DNA of 64,000 nt from Thermoanaerobacter kivui (GCF_000763575.1 NZ_CP009170.1:1677501-1741500); one strand, 5' to 3'; shown: positions 1 to 8,454, numbered from the stretch's first letter. Numbers and translations: made by a program. Notes: a model not told the origin generated them from the sequence alone.

Positions 1-127
1 CCAAAGATTATAATCGCTTTTCCATCATAACTTCCTTTATTTAGTCATTACCTTTTTATTTTTCCATTAACGTCAATACTAATTTGTTTTCACAACATCG
101 ACAATACTCACTAAAATTTGTCATATT

Positions 128-697
128 TTAAACTTTTATTACTCTTGAATTAGTCATTTTTTCAGTAATTGTGTACATATTTGTAATACTTCCTATCAAA
201 AGCTTATCTTTTATGCCATAAAAATCGAGGCAGGTTCCACAGGAAATTATCTCCACACTCATCTCCATCAGTTCTTTTAAGTCAACAATAGCTTCAGAGC
301 CTTCTGTTGTAAGTTTAACACCGTTATTAATAAAAATTACACAATCCGGCTTTTTATTTTGCTCTTTTAGTGAAATAATAAAGCTCTTCATTAGAAGTTT
401 ACCTAGCCTTTCGTCTCCTTCTCCAAACTTATCAGAGGTTATAACTACTATATAGTTGTCACTTTTTTCACCGGTGCTTCCCTTCTTCTTGTAAATATTT
501 ATGTGAAATTCATTTTCTTTGACCTCCACTGCCACCTCACAGCCTGCACTTTTAGCATACTTTGAAACGTTATCTTTTGACACTTCATTATCTACTATTA
601 CTACCACTTTTCCTTCTTTTATTTCCTCCAGAGCTTTTTTAGTCATTATAACAGGTGTGGGACAACTTTTTCCTCTTGCATCAACTACAGTATCCAT
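128..697 (-). CDS. yedF: YedF-type selenium-metabolism sulfurtransferase-like protein
   Basis: A TusA/SirA domain (about residues 1-70) with the CPxP motif at Cys12-Pro15 is followed by a DsrE-like domain (about 80-189) carrying a CGTC pair. This two-domain order and 189-residue length match the YedF family, which often sits near selenium or redox genes in anaerobes. TusA-like domains relay sulfur as a persulfide, but the exact reaction of YedF is not settled. It is transcribed leftward, away from hydE. A hairpin (727-759) lies just upstream of its start. No selenium gene is next to it in the window, so the selenium link rests on the family name only. Confidence 0.85.
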   Translation of the reverse strand: MDTVVDARGKSCPTPVIMTKKALEEIKEGKVVVIVDNEVSKDNVSKYAKSAGCEVAVEVKENEFHINIYKKKGSTGEKSDNYIVVITSDKFGEGDERLGKLLMKSFIISLKEQNKKPDCVIFINNGVKLTTEGSEAIVDLKELMEMSVEIISCGTCLDFYGIKDKLLIGSITNMYTITEKMTNSRVIKV

Positions 698-726
698 AAA
701 TTACCCTCCATTTAAAATTCTATTTA

Positions 727-759
727 AAAAGAGCAGAATCTTGGCAAACCTGCTCTTTT
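727..759. terminator. Hairpin with T-runs on both strands
   Basis: The arms AAAAGAGCAG and CTGCTCTTTT form a 10-bp stem around a 13-base loop. A run of T follows on the plus strand and a shorter one on the minus strand. No intact gene ends here, so it may be the terminator of a lost gene or act in the yedF leader. Confidence 0.5.
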
Positions 760-790
760 TTTACTTAATTCCTCTTTTTTTACTTAATTC
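753..790. repeat. 19-bp perfect tandem duplication
   Basis: CTCTTTTTTTACTTAATTC occurs twice head to tail (753-771 and 772-790), starting inside the right arm of the hairpin above. It looks like a recent slippage or repair duplication. Confidence 0.85.
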
Positions 791-815
791 AATTATATCA
801 TTTATTTATATCTTT

Positions 816-953
816 AACAAGGTATCTAAAGCAGCTGAATTTATTGGGTATGACATAGGAGAAGATGTAAGTAGTGGATGTGTCGCCACTTGGAATGTAT
901 TTAATTCTGACGCCATTGTTCCTTTTTATATTGCAATTTGCATAAAAAAATAG
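816..953 (+). other. Possible coding remnant, origin unknown
   Basis: The plus frame is open from about 816 to a TAG at 953 and reads like a protein C-terminus ending in Ile-Lys-Lys, with no start codon or ribosome-binding site of its own. I do not recognise the family. It may be chance. Confidence 0.2.
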
Positions 954-966
954 TTTAACAATTTTA

Positions 967-996
967 TTGATTTCTTATTAACAATTGTTTTATACT
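967..996 (+). promoter_or_regulatory. Probable hydE promoter
   Basis: TTGATT (967-972), an 18-base spacer and TATACT (991-996) lie about 30 bases before the hydE start. Confidence 0.5.
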
Positions 997-1027
997 AACT
1001 TATAAAGAGAAAGAGAGAGTGATATTT

Positions 1028-2071
1028 ATGATAAGAGAGAAAGATATTGATGCGTTAATTGAAACATTAGAAACACAGCACGACATTAATAAAGAAGGTC
1101 TTGTAACGCTTTTAGCTTTGGAAAATCCTTCTAAGCTTTATCAAGCTGCAGACAGAGTTAGAAAAAAATATGTAGGAGATGAAGTACATTTAAGAGGTCT
1201 CATAGAATTCAGTAACTACTGCAGCAACACTTGTTTTTATTGTGGACTCCGAGGTCCTAACAGGACAATTAAACGATATAGAATGGAACCTGAAGAAATC
1301 ATACAATGTGCAAAATATGGAGCATCGGCTGGTTTGAAGACAATAGTTCTTCAAAGCGGTGAGGATAAATATTTTAAAATAACTACTTTATGTAAAATAG
1401 TAGAAGAAATTAAAAAAATGGATATGGCAGTAACTTTAAGCATTGGAGAACTTTCCACCAAAGACTACGCCGAATTAAAAAAAGCGGGTGCAGACAGATA
1501 CCTACTTCGCATTGAGACCACAAACAAAGAACTATATCAAAAATTACATCCCGGCATGAGTTATGAAAATCGCGTAAGATGTCTTATAGATTTAAGAGAA
1601 TTAGGCTATGAAGTCGGAACGGGAAGCCTCATAGGACTTCCAGGTCAAACTTTAGAAATGTTAGCAAAAGACCTTATGTTTTTCAAAAAAATAGATGCTG
1701 ACATGTTGGGAATGGGACCTTTTATCCCTTGTGAAAACACCCCATTAGAAAATGAAAAAGGTGGAGATGTGGAAACAGTCTTAAAGATGATGGCTTTAGC
1801 AAGGCTTCTCATGCCAGATATAAATATGCCTGCTACGACTGCTTTGGGTGTCAAAGACAAATTAGGCTATATAAAAGGATTGCAATGTGGAGCTAATGTA
1901 ATAATGCCAAATATAGGTATAGATGAGTATAAAAAGTTATATAAGCTCTATCCCGGAAAGGTACCTGACAACCCATCCGAAACTGTAAATAGCCTTGAAA
2001 ATATCAAAAAACTTATTTTATCTCAAAATAGAACTATCGGAAAAGATAAAGGCTATCGCAAAAAATATTAA
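1028..2071 (+). CDS. hydE: [FeFe]-hydrogenase H-cluster radical SAM maturase HydE
   Basis: HydE is one of three maturases (HydE, HydF, HydG) that build the 2Fe subcluster of [FeFe]-hydrogenase. The radical-SAM triad CxxxCxxC is at Cys65, Cys69 and Cys72, with the flanking SNYCSNTCFYCGLR context typical of HydE. The 347-residue length is normal. The ATG at 1028 is preferred to the in-frame GTG at 1019 because a purine-rich GAGAGAG lies 8-13 bases before the ATG. The gene stands alone, with its own promoter and a terminator overlapping its last codons. HydF, HydG and the hydrogenase are not in the window. Confidence 0.93.
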   Translation: MIREKDIDALIETLETQHDINKEGLVTLLALENPSKLYQAADRVRKKYVGDEVHLRGLIEFSNYCSNTCFYCGLRGPNRTIKRYRMEPEEIIQCAKYGASAGLKTIVLQSGEDKYFKITTLCKIVEEIKKMDMAVTLSIGELSTKDYAELKKAGADRYLLRIETTNKELYQKLHPGMSYENRVRCLIDLRELGYEVGTGSLIGLPGQTLEMLAKDLMFFKKIDADMLGMGPFIPCENTPLENEKGGDVETVLKMMALARLLMPDINMPATTALGVKDKLGYIKGLQCGANVIMPNIGIDEYKKLYKLYPGKVPDNPSETVNSLENIKKLILSQNRTIGKDKGYRKKY

Positions 2072-2096
2072 ATTAATTTGCGATAGCCTTTTTTCT
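2048..2096 (+). terminator. hydE terminator
   Basis: A 15-bp inverted repeat (AAAGGCTATCGCAAA with its complement) is followed by TTTTTT. The left arm lies inside the last hydE codons. Confidence 0.9.
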
Positions 2097-2169
2097 ATGA
2101 AATCGACCCTATGCCACAGTCTCTGCACTTATTAAGGTCTATATGTGCAATTCCATCTTTTAACTTATG
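2095..2169 (-). pseudogene. Ferredoxin-like C-terminal fragment
   Basis: The minus frame from 2169 to a TAG at 2095 encodes about 24 residues containing HIDLNKCRDCG, the start of a 4Fe-4S CxxC motif. The expected third and fourth cysteines are absent, and there is no start or ribosome-binding site. It could be a leftover of an iron-sulfur protein from this redox cluster. Confidence 0.35.
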
Positions 2170-2185
2170 TTAAATTTGTGGGCTC

Positions 2186-3004
2186 TTAAGCAATAATGGA
2201 AGAACTTGTAGTTAAATAGGATAATTTTTCTTTTAGCACTGATTTTAAAATCCCATATTCGTCTATTCCTGTGCAATGGCCTGTATATATTTTCCCTATT
2301 CCATAGCTATCTATCTTTTTAGCTATTTCTATGATTTCTTCTTCTGGCATGCCCCTTAAATGGAAACCCCCAACTAATGACTTGAGAGAACTTCCTTCAA
2401 AACACCTTCTTACTGTTTCCAAAACATTTAATATACCTGCATGGGAACATCCTGTAATTACATTAATTCCATCTTCCTCTTTTACTACTACAAAAACCTC
2501 GTCTAAAAATTTATCTTCTATTTTTTCTCCTTTTTCTTCAATTAAAAAATTCTTAGTAGTGAATTCATTGTCATAAACTATGTCAATGTTTGTGATCACA
2601 AAAAAACCTTTTTCTACTTCTGTATCTTCATCTATTAGCATAAAATTATTTTTGTATTTATTATAAATTGCTAAATTAAAACCTATCTCATCTAAATTTC
2701 CATTTTTTCTCATCGCATATTTTTTATCTAAAATTCTCTTATGGGCATATATCTTTACATTAGGATTTTTCTCAAGCAAACCTTTGAGCCCACCAATATG
2801 GTCATAATGCCCATGGGTAAGGATCACTTTTTCTATTCTCCCCACCTCTATACCCATTAAACTGCAATTTTTTATAAAGTTTTCACTTTGTCCAGTATCT
2901 ACCAAAACCTCTTTATCATCTTTTTTTACTAAAATAGATAATCCATGTTCTGCAACAAAATTTTTATTAAAAACTACATTTTCTATGAGTACCTGTATTT
3001 CCAA
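2186..3004 (-). CDS. Metallo-beta-lactamase-fold hydrolase
   Basis: A cytoplasmic MBL-fold protein of 272 residues. The metal-binding HGHYDH motif has His64, His66, Asp68 and His69; further ligands are near GCSHAG (about 183-188) and TGHC (about 242-245). This subfamily, often annotated as a dihydropterin/RFA-P synthase homologue, is common in methanogens and anaerobic Firmicutes, usually without proven function. It is last in a leftward run with the NifX-like and MinD-like genes, 18 bases after 3023..3367, suggesting co-expression with iron-sulfur handling proteins. Its substrate cannot be told from sequence. Confidence 0.8.
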   Translation of the reverse strand: MEIQVLIENVVFNKNFVAEHGLSILVKKDDKEVLVDTGQSENFIKNCSLMGIEVGRIEKVILTHGHYDHIGGLKGLLEKNPNVKIYAHKRILDKKYAMRKNGNLDEIGFNLAIYNKYKNNFMLIDEDTEVEKGFFVITNIDIVYDNEFTTKNFLIEEKGEKIEDKFLDEVFVVVKEEDGINVITGCSHAGILNVLETVRRCFEGSSLKSLVGGFHLRGMPEEEIIEIAKKIDSYGIGKIYTGHCTGIDEYGILKSVLKEKLSYLTTSSSIIA

Positions 3005-3022
3005 TTATTCTCTCTTCCCCCT

Positions 3023-3367
3023 TTAGTGATGATATTTGTGCTCTTCACAAGGGCTATTAGAAGAAATCAAAGTGCCTTTAATATACTTTTCTACTACTTC
3101 CTTAACATCTCCTTCAGCACCAGTTATTACATCTATTCCGTAACTGTTGAAAAGCTCAATAGCACTGGTACCCATACCTCCAGAAATTATACAATTTACT
3201 CCTTTGTCTTTTAAATACTCTGGAAGAAATCCTGGTCTATGACCGGGATTCGGTAAAAAAGTAGAGTTTTTTATCTCCTCATTCTCCACATCAAAAATCC
3301 AAAAACCTTCACAATGTCCAAAATGCATTGAAACTTCTTTGCCTTCTGAAGCAACAGCAATTTTCAT
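3023..3367 (-). CDS. NifX/NifB-family dinitrogenase iron-molybdenum cofactor-like protein
   Basis: A 114-residue single-domain protein of the NifX/NifB-C-terminal fold. Members bind FeMo-cofactor precursors or other iron-sulfur clusters. The conserved start (MKIAVASEG), HFGHC and the glycine-rich GGMGTSAIE segment are visible, and the His-rich tail (EEHKYHH) could bind metal. The start overlaps the stop of the upstream ATPase gene by 4 bases, so the two are translationally coupled. No nitrogenase genes are near. In anaerobes this set (NifX-like plus MinD-like ferredoxin ATPases) is inferred to serve metal-cluster assembly or trafficking rather than nitrogen fixation. Confidence 0.85.
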   Translation of the reverse strand: MKIAVASEGKEVSMHFGHCEGFWIFDVENEEIKNSTFLPNPGHRPGFLPEYLKDKGVNCIISGGMGTSAIELFNSYGIDVITGAEGDVKEVVEKYIKGTLISSNSPCEEHKYHH

Positions 3368-4236
3368 TTACTTTCCACCCTTTCATCTAAAATTTTTTTA
3401 ATTTTAAGCCACATTTCATAAATTTGTCTGTAAACAATGCTGTCAGGATATTCGCTAAGACTTTGTAAATTCTTTAAAGCTTTTACAACTGTTTCGTCAA
3501 AATTTATTTTTCCAACAACTTCAATGTTATTTTCCTCGCAATATTTTTCTATTTGTTGTGATACTTCTTTATTCAAATCCCACTTATTAATGCACACAAC
3601 AGAAGAAATTTTAAAACCTTCTATCGCTGATAATACTCTTTTCATGTCAGCAAAACCAGAAAGTGTAGGTTCTGTTACAATCAGTACCAAATCAACTCCT
3701 GTTGCAGAAGCAAGGACAGGACACCCTATTCCTGGAGTGCCATCAATTATCAAATACTCGCTATCTCCTATATTTTCTACCGCTTTTTTTCTTACCTGTG
3801 TGACCAATTTCCCTGAACCATCCGCTCCAGGGAAAAGCTCCGCATATACTACTTTTTCTCCGGCCTTTGTCTTGGCATATACTACATGGCCTGTTTTTTC
3901 CTCTACCAATTTAATCGCTTCAACAGGGCATTTATACATGCAAAGGCCACAACCTTCACAGTAGTAAGGATTTACTTCAAAATTAGAAATCGCATTAAAG
4001 CGGCAGAGCTCTTCACACAGCCCACATTCTATGCACTTGTTTTTGTCAATCACAGCCGTCTCTTTTCCATAAAAGTCCTCTTTCTCAACAATTTCTCCTT
4101 GCAAAATTATGTTTAAATTAGGTGCTTCTACGTCACAGTCCGCCATAATTTTATTTTTAACAATCGAACTTAAAGTAGTGGCAGCTGTGGTCTTCCCTGT
4201 GCCACCTTTTCCGCTTAAAATAGCTAACTGTTTCAT
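3364..4236 (-). CDS. MinD/Mrp-superfamily P-loop ATPase with inserted 2x[4Fe-4S] domain
   Basis: A deviant Walker A motif, SGKGGTGKTT (about residues 8-17), begins an SIMIBI-class ATPase. It is interrupted at about 60-110 by a ferredoxin domain with two four-cysteine clusters (CIECGLCEELC and CEGCGLCMYKCP). This is the MinD-type iron-sulfur ATPase family, often paired with NifX-like proteins. Its paralogue lies directly upstream, with a 4-base overlap. A tandem pair like this is inferred to act as a heteromeric carrier or insertase for metal clusters, with ATP use gated by redox state. Confidence 0.87.
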   Translation of the reverse strand: MKQLAILSGKGGTGKTTAATTLSSIVKNKIMADCDVEAPNLNIILQGEIVEKEDFYGKETAVIDKNKCIECGLCEELCRFNAISNFEVNPYYCEGCGLCMYKCPVEAIKLVEEKTGHVVYAKTKAGEKVVYAELFPGADGSGKLVTQVRKKAVENIGDSEYLIIDGTPGIGCPVLASATGVDLVLIVTEPTLSGFADMKRVLSAIEGFKISSVVCINKWDLNKEVSQQIEKYCEENNIEVVGKINFDETVVKALKNLQSLSEYPDSIVYRQIYEMWLKIKKILDERVESK

Positions 4237-5081
4237 TTTTTTATCAACTCCAATGCATCAGTTGACAATTTATCAAATATTTCTCTAACCTCATTGTCAA
4301 CTTCAATCAATAATTTCCCCTTCGAATAGGCTTCTGCAAACTCTTTTTTAAAAGGAATTTTTGCTAAAACTTTTATACCTTCTTTTTCGCAGTATTCCTC
4401 GATAATATTGTCTCCTTCCCCAGCTTTATTAATGACAGCGGCCATAGGAATGCCCCTCTGTTTTACAAGCTGTACCGCTAAATCAAAGTCGTGCAAACCA
4501 TAAGGAGTAGGTTCTGTAACCAGAATGCACAAATCACTTCCTTCAATAGAATGTATAACTGGGCAGGAAGTCCCTGGCGGGCTATCCACTATTACAGGTT
4601 TATCTACATTCTCAATCAATTTATTAATCTCTTTTAAAATAGGCACTCCAGTCGCTTCTCCATAATTTAATTTTCCGTCTATAAAATCTACGCTTTGGGC
4701 TTTGCCCTTCCTTATCGTTCCAATAGGTTTGTATTTTTCTATTATGGTATCATAAGGACACATCTCAAAACAAGCTCCGCAGGAATGACATAAGTGGTCA
4801 AAAACGAGGATTTTTTTGATTAACTTTGTCAAAGCGCTGAATCTGCAAGCTTTTACGCATTCACCGCACAGAGTGCACTTATCAGAGTTTATTTCGGGTA
4901 TTATGACTTCAACAGTCTTTTCTTCTTCTATTTGAGGGTTTAAAAACAAATACCCGTTTGGCTCTTCTACATCACAATCTACGTACACGCTGTTATTGAG
5001 TACTTTGGCAAGGTTGACAGAAACAGTTGTTTTCCCTGTTCCTCCTTTGCCACTTAAGACTGAAATCTTAAACCCCCTCAT
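4233..5081 (-). CDS. MinD/Mrp-superfamily P-loop ATPase with inserted 2x[4Fe-4S] domain (paralogue 2)
   Basis: Same architecture as its neighbour: Walker A SGKGGTGKTT near residue 10, a ferredoxin insert (CTLCGECVKACRF and CHSCGACFEMCP, about 67-110) and the switch-II region with DSPPGTSCPV near residue 165. It is 282 residues long. It overlaps the next gene by 4 bases and sits 2 bases after the upstream NifX-like gene, so all four genes are one operon. The two ATPases differ enough not to be a recent duplication. Confidence 0.87.
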   Translation of the reverse strand: MRGFKISVLSGKGGTGKTTVSVNLAKVLNNSVYVDCDVEEPNGYLFLNPQIEEEKTVEVIIPEINSDKCTLCGECVKACRFSALTKLIKKILVFDHLCHSCGACFEMCPYDTIIEKYKPIGTIRKGKAQSVDFIDGKLNYGEATGVPILKEINKLIENVDKPVIVDSPPGTSCPVIHSIEGSDLCILVTEPTPYGLHDFDLAVQLVKQRGIPMAAVINKAGEGDNIIEEYCEKEGIKVLAKIPFKKEFAEAYSKGKLLIEVDNEVREIFDKLSTDALELIKK

Positions 5082-5083
5082 TT

Positions 5084-5452
5084 TTAATGCCCCTCGTGAT
5101 GATGTCCTTTATTTGTAGCTTCTGCAATTCTTTCAAGAGAACCTTTTTTAAATTCTTCTATATTTGTCTTTATATCTCCATCTACCGCTTTATACACAGG
5201 AATTTCTGCTGCATTGAATACTTCCATGGCATTTGGTCCTACATTACTTGAGATGAGAACTTCTATTCCCTCATCTATAAGCGTCTGTGCCGCTTTAGTG
5301 CCCGCACCACTGCCTTGGGCTACAGCAGCGTTGTCAATAACTTTATAATCCATCGTCTCACTGTCAACTATAATAAAATATTGAGCTCGTCCAAACCTTG
5401 AATCTACTCTCGCTTCAAGAGTTTTTCCTTCAGAAGAAACAGCTATTTTCAT
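5084..5452 (-). CDS. NifX/NifB-family protein, first gene of the operon
   Basis: A 122-residue NifX-like domain starting MKIAVSSEG and ending in a His-rich tail (KGHHHEGH). The ATG at 5452 is chosen because GGAGG lies 8 bases upstream; an in-frame ATG at 5479 would overlap that site. It leads the operon NifX - ATPase - ATPase - NifX - MBL protein. Its promoter and a perfect inverted repeat are at 5471-5528. It is a distant paralogue of 3023..3367; the two probably bind related cluster intermediates. Confidence 0.87.
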   Translation of the reverse strand: MKIAVSSEGKTLEARVDSRFGRAQYFIIVDSETMDYKVIDNAAVAQGSGAGTKAAQTLIDEGIEVLISSNVGPNAMEVFNAAEIPVYKAVDGDIKTNIEEFKKGSLERIAEATNKGHHHEGH

Positions 5453-5470
5453 ATGGCATCCTCCATTCAT

Positions 5471-5528
5471 TATTGACATATGTTACTTACATTTACTAAT
5501 ATATAATTATTTTTGGCATATGTCAATA
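5471..5528 (-). promoter_or_regulatory. Promoter with a 12-bp inverted repeat (candidate operator pair)
   Basis: On the minus strand TTGACA (5521-5526), a 17-base spacer and TATATT (5498-5503) form a good sigma-A promoter for the NifX-ATPase operon. A perfect inverted repeat, TATTGACATATG (5471-5482) and CATATGTCAATA (5517-5528), has one arm over the -35 box and the other in the 5' leader. Confidence 0.7.
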
Positions 5529-5629
5529 AAATTATTAAACAAAAAGTCGCACTTAGTTTAAAAGCACGCCAAAAACGCATTAAACAAGAAGACACCCATT
5601 AACTAAATTATGTCAATAAAAATCGACAC

Positions 5630-5664
5630 AAAAAAGCAGCAGCCACTTTTGTGACTGCCACTTA
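5630..5664 (-). terminator. Terminator of the DUF5320 gene
   Basis: On the minus strand GGCAGTCAC and GTGGCTGCT pair around AAAA (one G-U pair) and are followed by TTTTTT. It lies 10 bases after the stop of 5674..6027. Confidence 0.75.
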
Positions 5665-5673
5665 TCAAAATCA

Positions 5674-6027
5674 TTATTCTTCTTTTTTATCGTCTTTTTT
5701 CTCTAATTGGTCCAATCTTTCTTTTATATATTTGAGCTGATCTTCCAAGTATTTTGCTTCAGCACTTAAGACATCCTTCTCATTTATGTTATATGCAGGA
5801 TATGGAGGATATGCGTAACCATACCATCCTCTTGCCCATCCTGGAAGCCCTGTCAAGTAGTACATGTGTCTAAATCCTCTTCCAACCCCCCAGAAGCCTC
5901 TGCCAAATCCCCAGTATGCTCCTACGGGGTTTAAATAGCCAGGTACATTATATCCTGAGCAATATCCTAAGCCTCTTCCTGTTCTTGGACCTAATCCCAT
6001 TGGACCTGTTCCATCTCCTCTTGGCAT
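5674..6027 (-). CDS. DUF5320 domain-containing protein
   Basis: A 117-residue protein with the typical DUF5320 N-terminus (MPRGDGTGPMGLGPRTGRG), a Gly/Tyr/Trp-rich middle with one Cys (YCSGYN), and a charged helical C-terminus (about 80-117, probable coiled coil). DUF5320 proteins accompany NifX-like and MinD-like iron-sulfur genes in many anaerobes; their role is unknown. It is transcribed separately, from its own promoter and terminator. A GGAGGG ribosome-binding site lies 6 bases before the ATG. A palindrome at 6053-6064 in its leader resembles the repeat in front of the adjacent operon. Confidence 0.82.
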   Translation of the reverse strand: MPRGDGTGPMGLGPRTGRGLGYCSGYNVPGYLNPVGAYWGFGRGFWGVGRGFRHMYYLTGLPGWARGWYGYAYPPYPAYNINEKDVLSAEAKYLEDQLKYIKERLDQLEKKDDKKEE

Positions 6028-6052
6028 ATCAATCCCTCCTCTTTTTTATTTT

Positions 6053-6106
6053 GGTCATATGACCATTACCTAGTTATATAATATCACCATTTTGGACTTA
6101 TGTCAA
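6053..6106 (-). promoter_or_regulatory. DUF5320 promoter with palindromic GGTCATATGACC
   Basis: On the minus strand TTGACA (6101-6106), 17 bases and TATTAT (6078-6083) form a strong promoter. The 12-bp perfect palindrome GGTCATATGACC (6053-6064) falls just after the expected start site, where a repressor could bind. Its CATATG core recurs at 5477 and 5517. Confidence 0.65.
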
Positions 6107-6178
6107 TAATATTTTATCCAAAAAAAATATTTTTTATTGTTGAATTTTTAAACTCTTTCACTTATATACTTCACTATA

Positions 6179-7941
6179 TTATTTCAACATATTTAAAACA
6201 TGATCTAATTCTTCACGTATTTTTTCAATGTCTTTTAGCAACGTCTGATAATAGGCTTTTTCTCTTTCAAAGCTATCTTTATCAAGTTTATAATCATTTA
6301 TCGACTTGGCAAGGAGTTCTTTTACAGTATCATACATCATTTGTAATTTAAAATTCATATCTTTTTCAAATTCATTAAAGCTTTCTTCAATTCTTGTCAG
6401 CAAATCATAGCGAATGCGCCCTATGTTTCTATCAACATCAATGTCTACTCTATCTAAAATCCTTTTTAAAATAATTTTTCCAGCAAATTTTTTAGGCAAA
6501 AAATAGGTAAAATACACAGGGTCTATTTCTAATGCACCAACATCATATCCTATTTTGTATGTAAATTTACTCTCTGCTGTAATACCGCCTGCACTTTTAA
6601 AATATTCCAAATTTATGCCACACAGTTCGTTTGCCACTGTTTTTACTTTATCAATGACTGCATTGAGCCTTAAAAGATAATTAGACAAAGCTTTACCATA
6701 TTGTTCTTCAATATCTCTTTCAATATAACCTTTTAATTTTTCAAATTCTTCTATAATAGCCCTTTCAAGGTACTTTTCAAGCTCTTTTTTCTGCTTAATC
6801 CGACTAAAGTCACGAATACTATGGTAATATTCTTTTATCTTTTCCGATACTCTTACACTGATAAACTGTTTATATTCTTCCATCTTTTTATCAAAATTTT
6901 GTAAAATATTTTTCATATCTCCTTGAAACAATAATGATATTTCTTTTTTGCTTTTTTCAACTTCTTTAATAAAATTTTCAAAAGATTTTATATTAGATTC
7001 AAGACGCTCTAATGGAATTTGTTTCAATTTTATACTGCTTTCGAAAAAAGTTTGACACATCGAAATAATTCTTTCAATATTTTTGGCATAGTTTTCAAGC
7101 AACACTTTTTCTTTTTCCTTTATTAAAAAATTCTGCAAATCATTTTCCAGCTTTTTAGTTCCACTCTTTTTAATTGCATTATTATCTTTTGATACTTTGC
7201 CTTCTAATGCTAACTTAGCGGAAATTGGATAAATAGAAATGTCATCATTCTTTGTAATTTCTCTTACAATATTTTCATTAAAATTGATTATTTCGTTTAA
7301 TTCCATTTCATTTACATAGTCAATCTTATTTAAAACAAAAAATATTTTATTAATATTTTCAGATATTTTAGACAAAAACTCTTTTTCCAGTTCACTTATA
7401 GGTGGGTCTACTGAAAGCAAAAAAATCACAGCATCAGCTTTATTTATATAACTATATGCAACATCTGTATTATGTTTATAGACTGAACCAATTCCCGGTG
7501 TATCTATGATTACTACGTCATTACTTATAAACTCAAAAGGATATCCTATATGTATTTCTTTGACTCCTTTTATGTTTTTGGGGTTATTTTTTTCTGTGCA
7601 ATACAAATCCAATTCTTTAATGTCAATATTTTCACTTCTGCCATCATCATATAGAACTTTTGCCCATATATCAGGGCTATATTGAATTTTTGTAATAACA
7701 GAGGTTAAAGGAACAACACCTGTGGGAAGTATATCAGCTCCTAAAATATAATTAGTAAATGTTGATTTTCCTCTTTTAAATTGTCCTAATACCACAAGAT
7801 AAAAAATATTATTGCAAAATTTATTTTTAACTTCTGAAACAGCTTCTCCTACTGCTTTAATATTGATATCTTTTGATATTTTTTTATTTTTTCAAATATT
7901 ACATCTAAATTTTTTTTCATTAGACTATATTGTTCATCCAT
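6179..7941 (-). pseudogene. Dynamin-family GTPase, frameshifted near the N-terminus
   Basis: The large frame encodes a bacterial dynamin-like protein: G1 (GQFKRGKST), G3 (DTPG), G4 (NKID), then a long helical stalk with coiled-coil segments. Such GTPases remodel or tether membranes. That frame can start only at a GTG (7795) inside the G1 strand, which would remove the N-terminal helices. A proper start exists at 7941 with AGGAGGTGAGG upstream, and its frame runs into a stop after 30 codons. Adding one base to the run of seven A (plus-strand T-run 7879-7885) joins both frames into a protein of about 587 residues. So the gene is disrupted, mis-sequenced or read by slippage. It follows uspA on the same strand. 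Confidence 0.75.
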
Positions 7942-7965
7942 AACCTCACCTCCTAGCCACAGTAT

Positions 7966-8008
7966 AATCGAAATTCAGATATGGAGTAACCATACCTGAA
8001 TTTCGATT
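7966..8008. repeat. 19-bp inverted repeat between uspA and the GTPase gene
   Basis: AATCGAAATTCAGATATGG (7966-7984) and its near-perfect complement (7990-8008, one G-U type mismatch) flank a 5-base loop. There is no T-run, so it is either a weak terminator/processing hairpin for the uspA transcript or a protein-binding palindrome before the GTPase gene. Confidence 0.7.
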
Positions 8009-8031
8009 CCTTCTATATAAGTTATTGCATT

Positions 8032-8454
8032 CTACTTCACAATGAGAACAGAACATTTTGCATGCCTTGCTATATTTTCTGCTACATTACCAATAATATA
8101 CCTTTTTACACCGCTGGTACCTTTCTTCCCTACAACAATCAAGTCACACTCATGCTTTTCCGCAAAGCGAATTACTGAATCTACAGGATGACCCGGTATC
8201 ACCTCTGTAAATATTTTTATCCCCTTTTCATTAGCCAATTTTCGCGCATTGCCAAGAATTTTTCCATAATATAATTTTGCTGCATTTAAAGCTTCATCCA
8301 CTTCATCTTTTGAATTTACAAATTCCGGGATATTGGCAACGGAAATTAGATACACCTCACAACCACCATTTATTTGCGCTAATTCCAAAACATATTCATA
8401 GGCTTTATTTGCGTATTCTGAACCATCATATGCGAGTAAAATTTTTTTAAACAT
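8032..8454 (-). CDS. Universal stress protein UspA family
   Basis: A 140-residue single Usp domain. The N-terminus has the beta-strand and Asp of the nucleotide site (ILLAYDGS), and the C-terminus carries the ATP-binding G-x2-G-x9-G-(S/N) pattern (GKKGTSGVKRYIIGN). These cytoplasmic dimers bind ATP and support stress survival. It overlaps the antiporter gene by 8 bases and is therefore translated from the same mRNA, under control of the tandem fluoride riboswitches. Pairing of UspA with fluoride riboswitches is known in other bacteria; its role against fluoride is undefined. Confidence 0.92.
   Translation of the reverse strand: MFKKILLAYDGSEYANKAYEYVLELAQINGGCEVYLISVANIPEFVNSKDEVDEALNAAKLYYGKILGNARKLANEKGIKIFTEVIPGHPVDSVIRFAEKHECDLIVVGKKGTSGVKRYIIGNVAENIARHAKCSVLIVK

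Noticed and set aside
519-953. 144-aa plus-strand frame opposite yedF
   Set aside because: It is antisense to a clear yedF gene and has no ribosome-binding site; only its last 45 codons lie outside yedF and are listed as a weak remnant.
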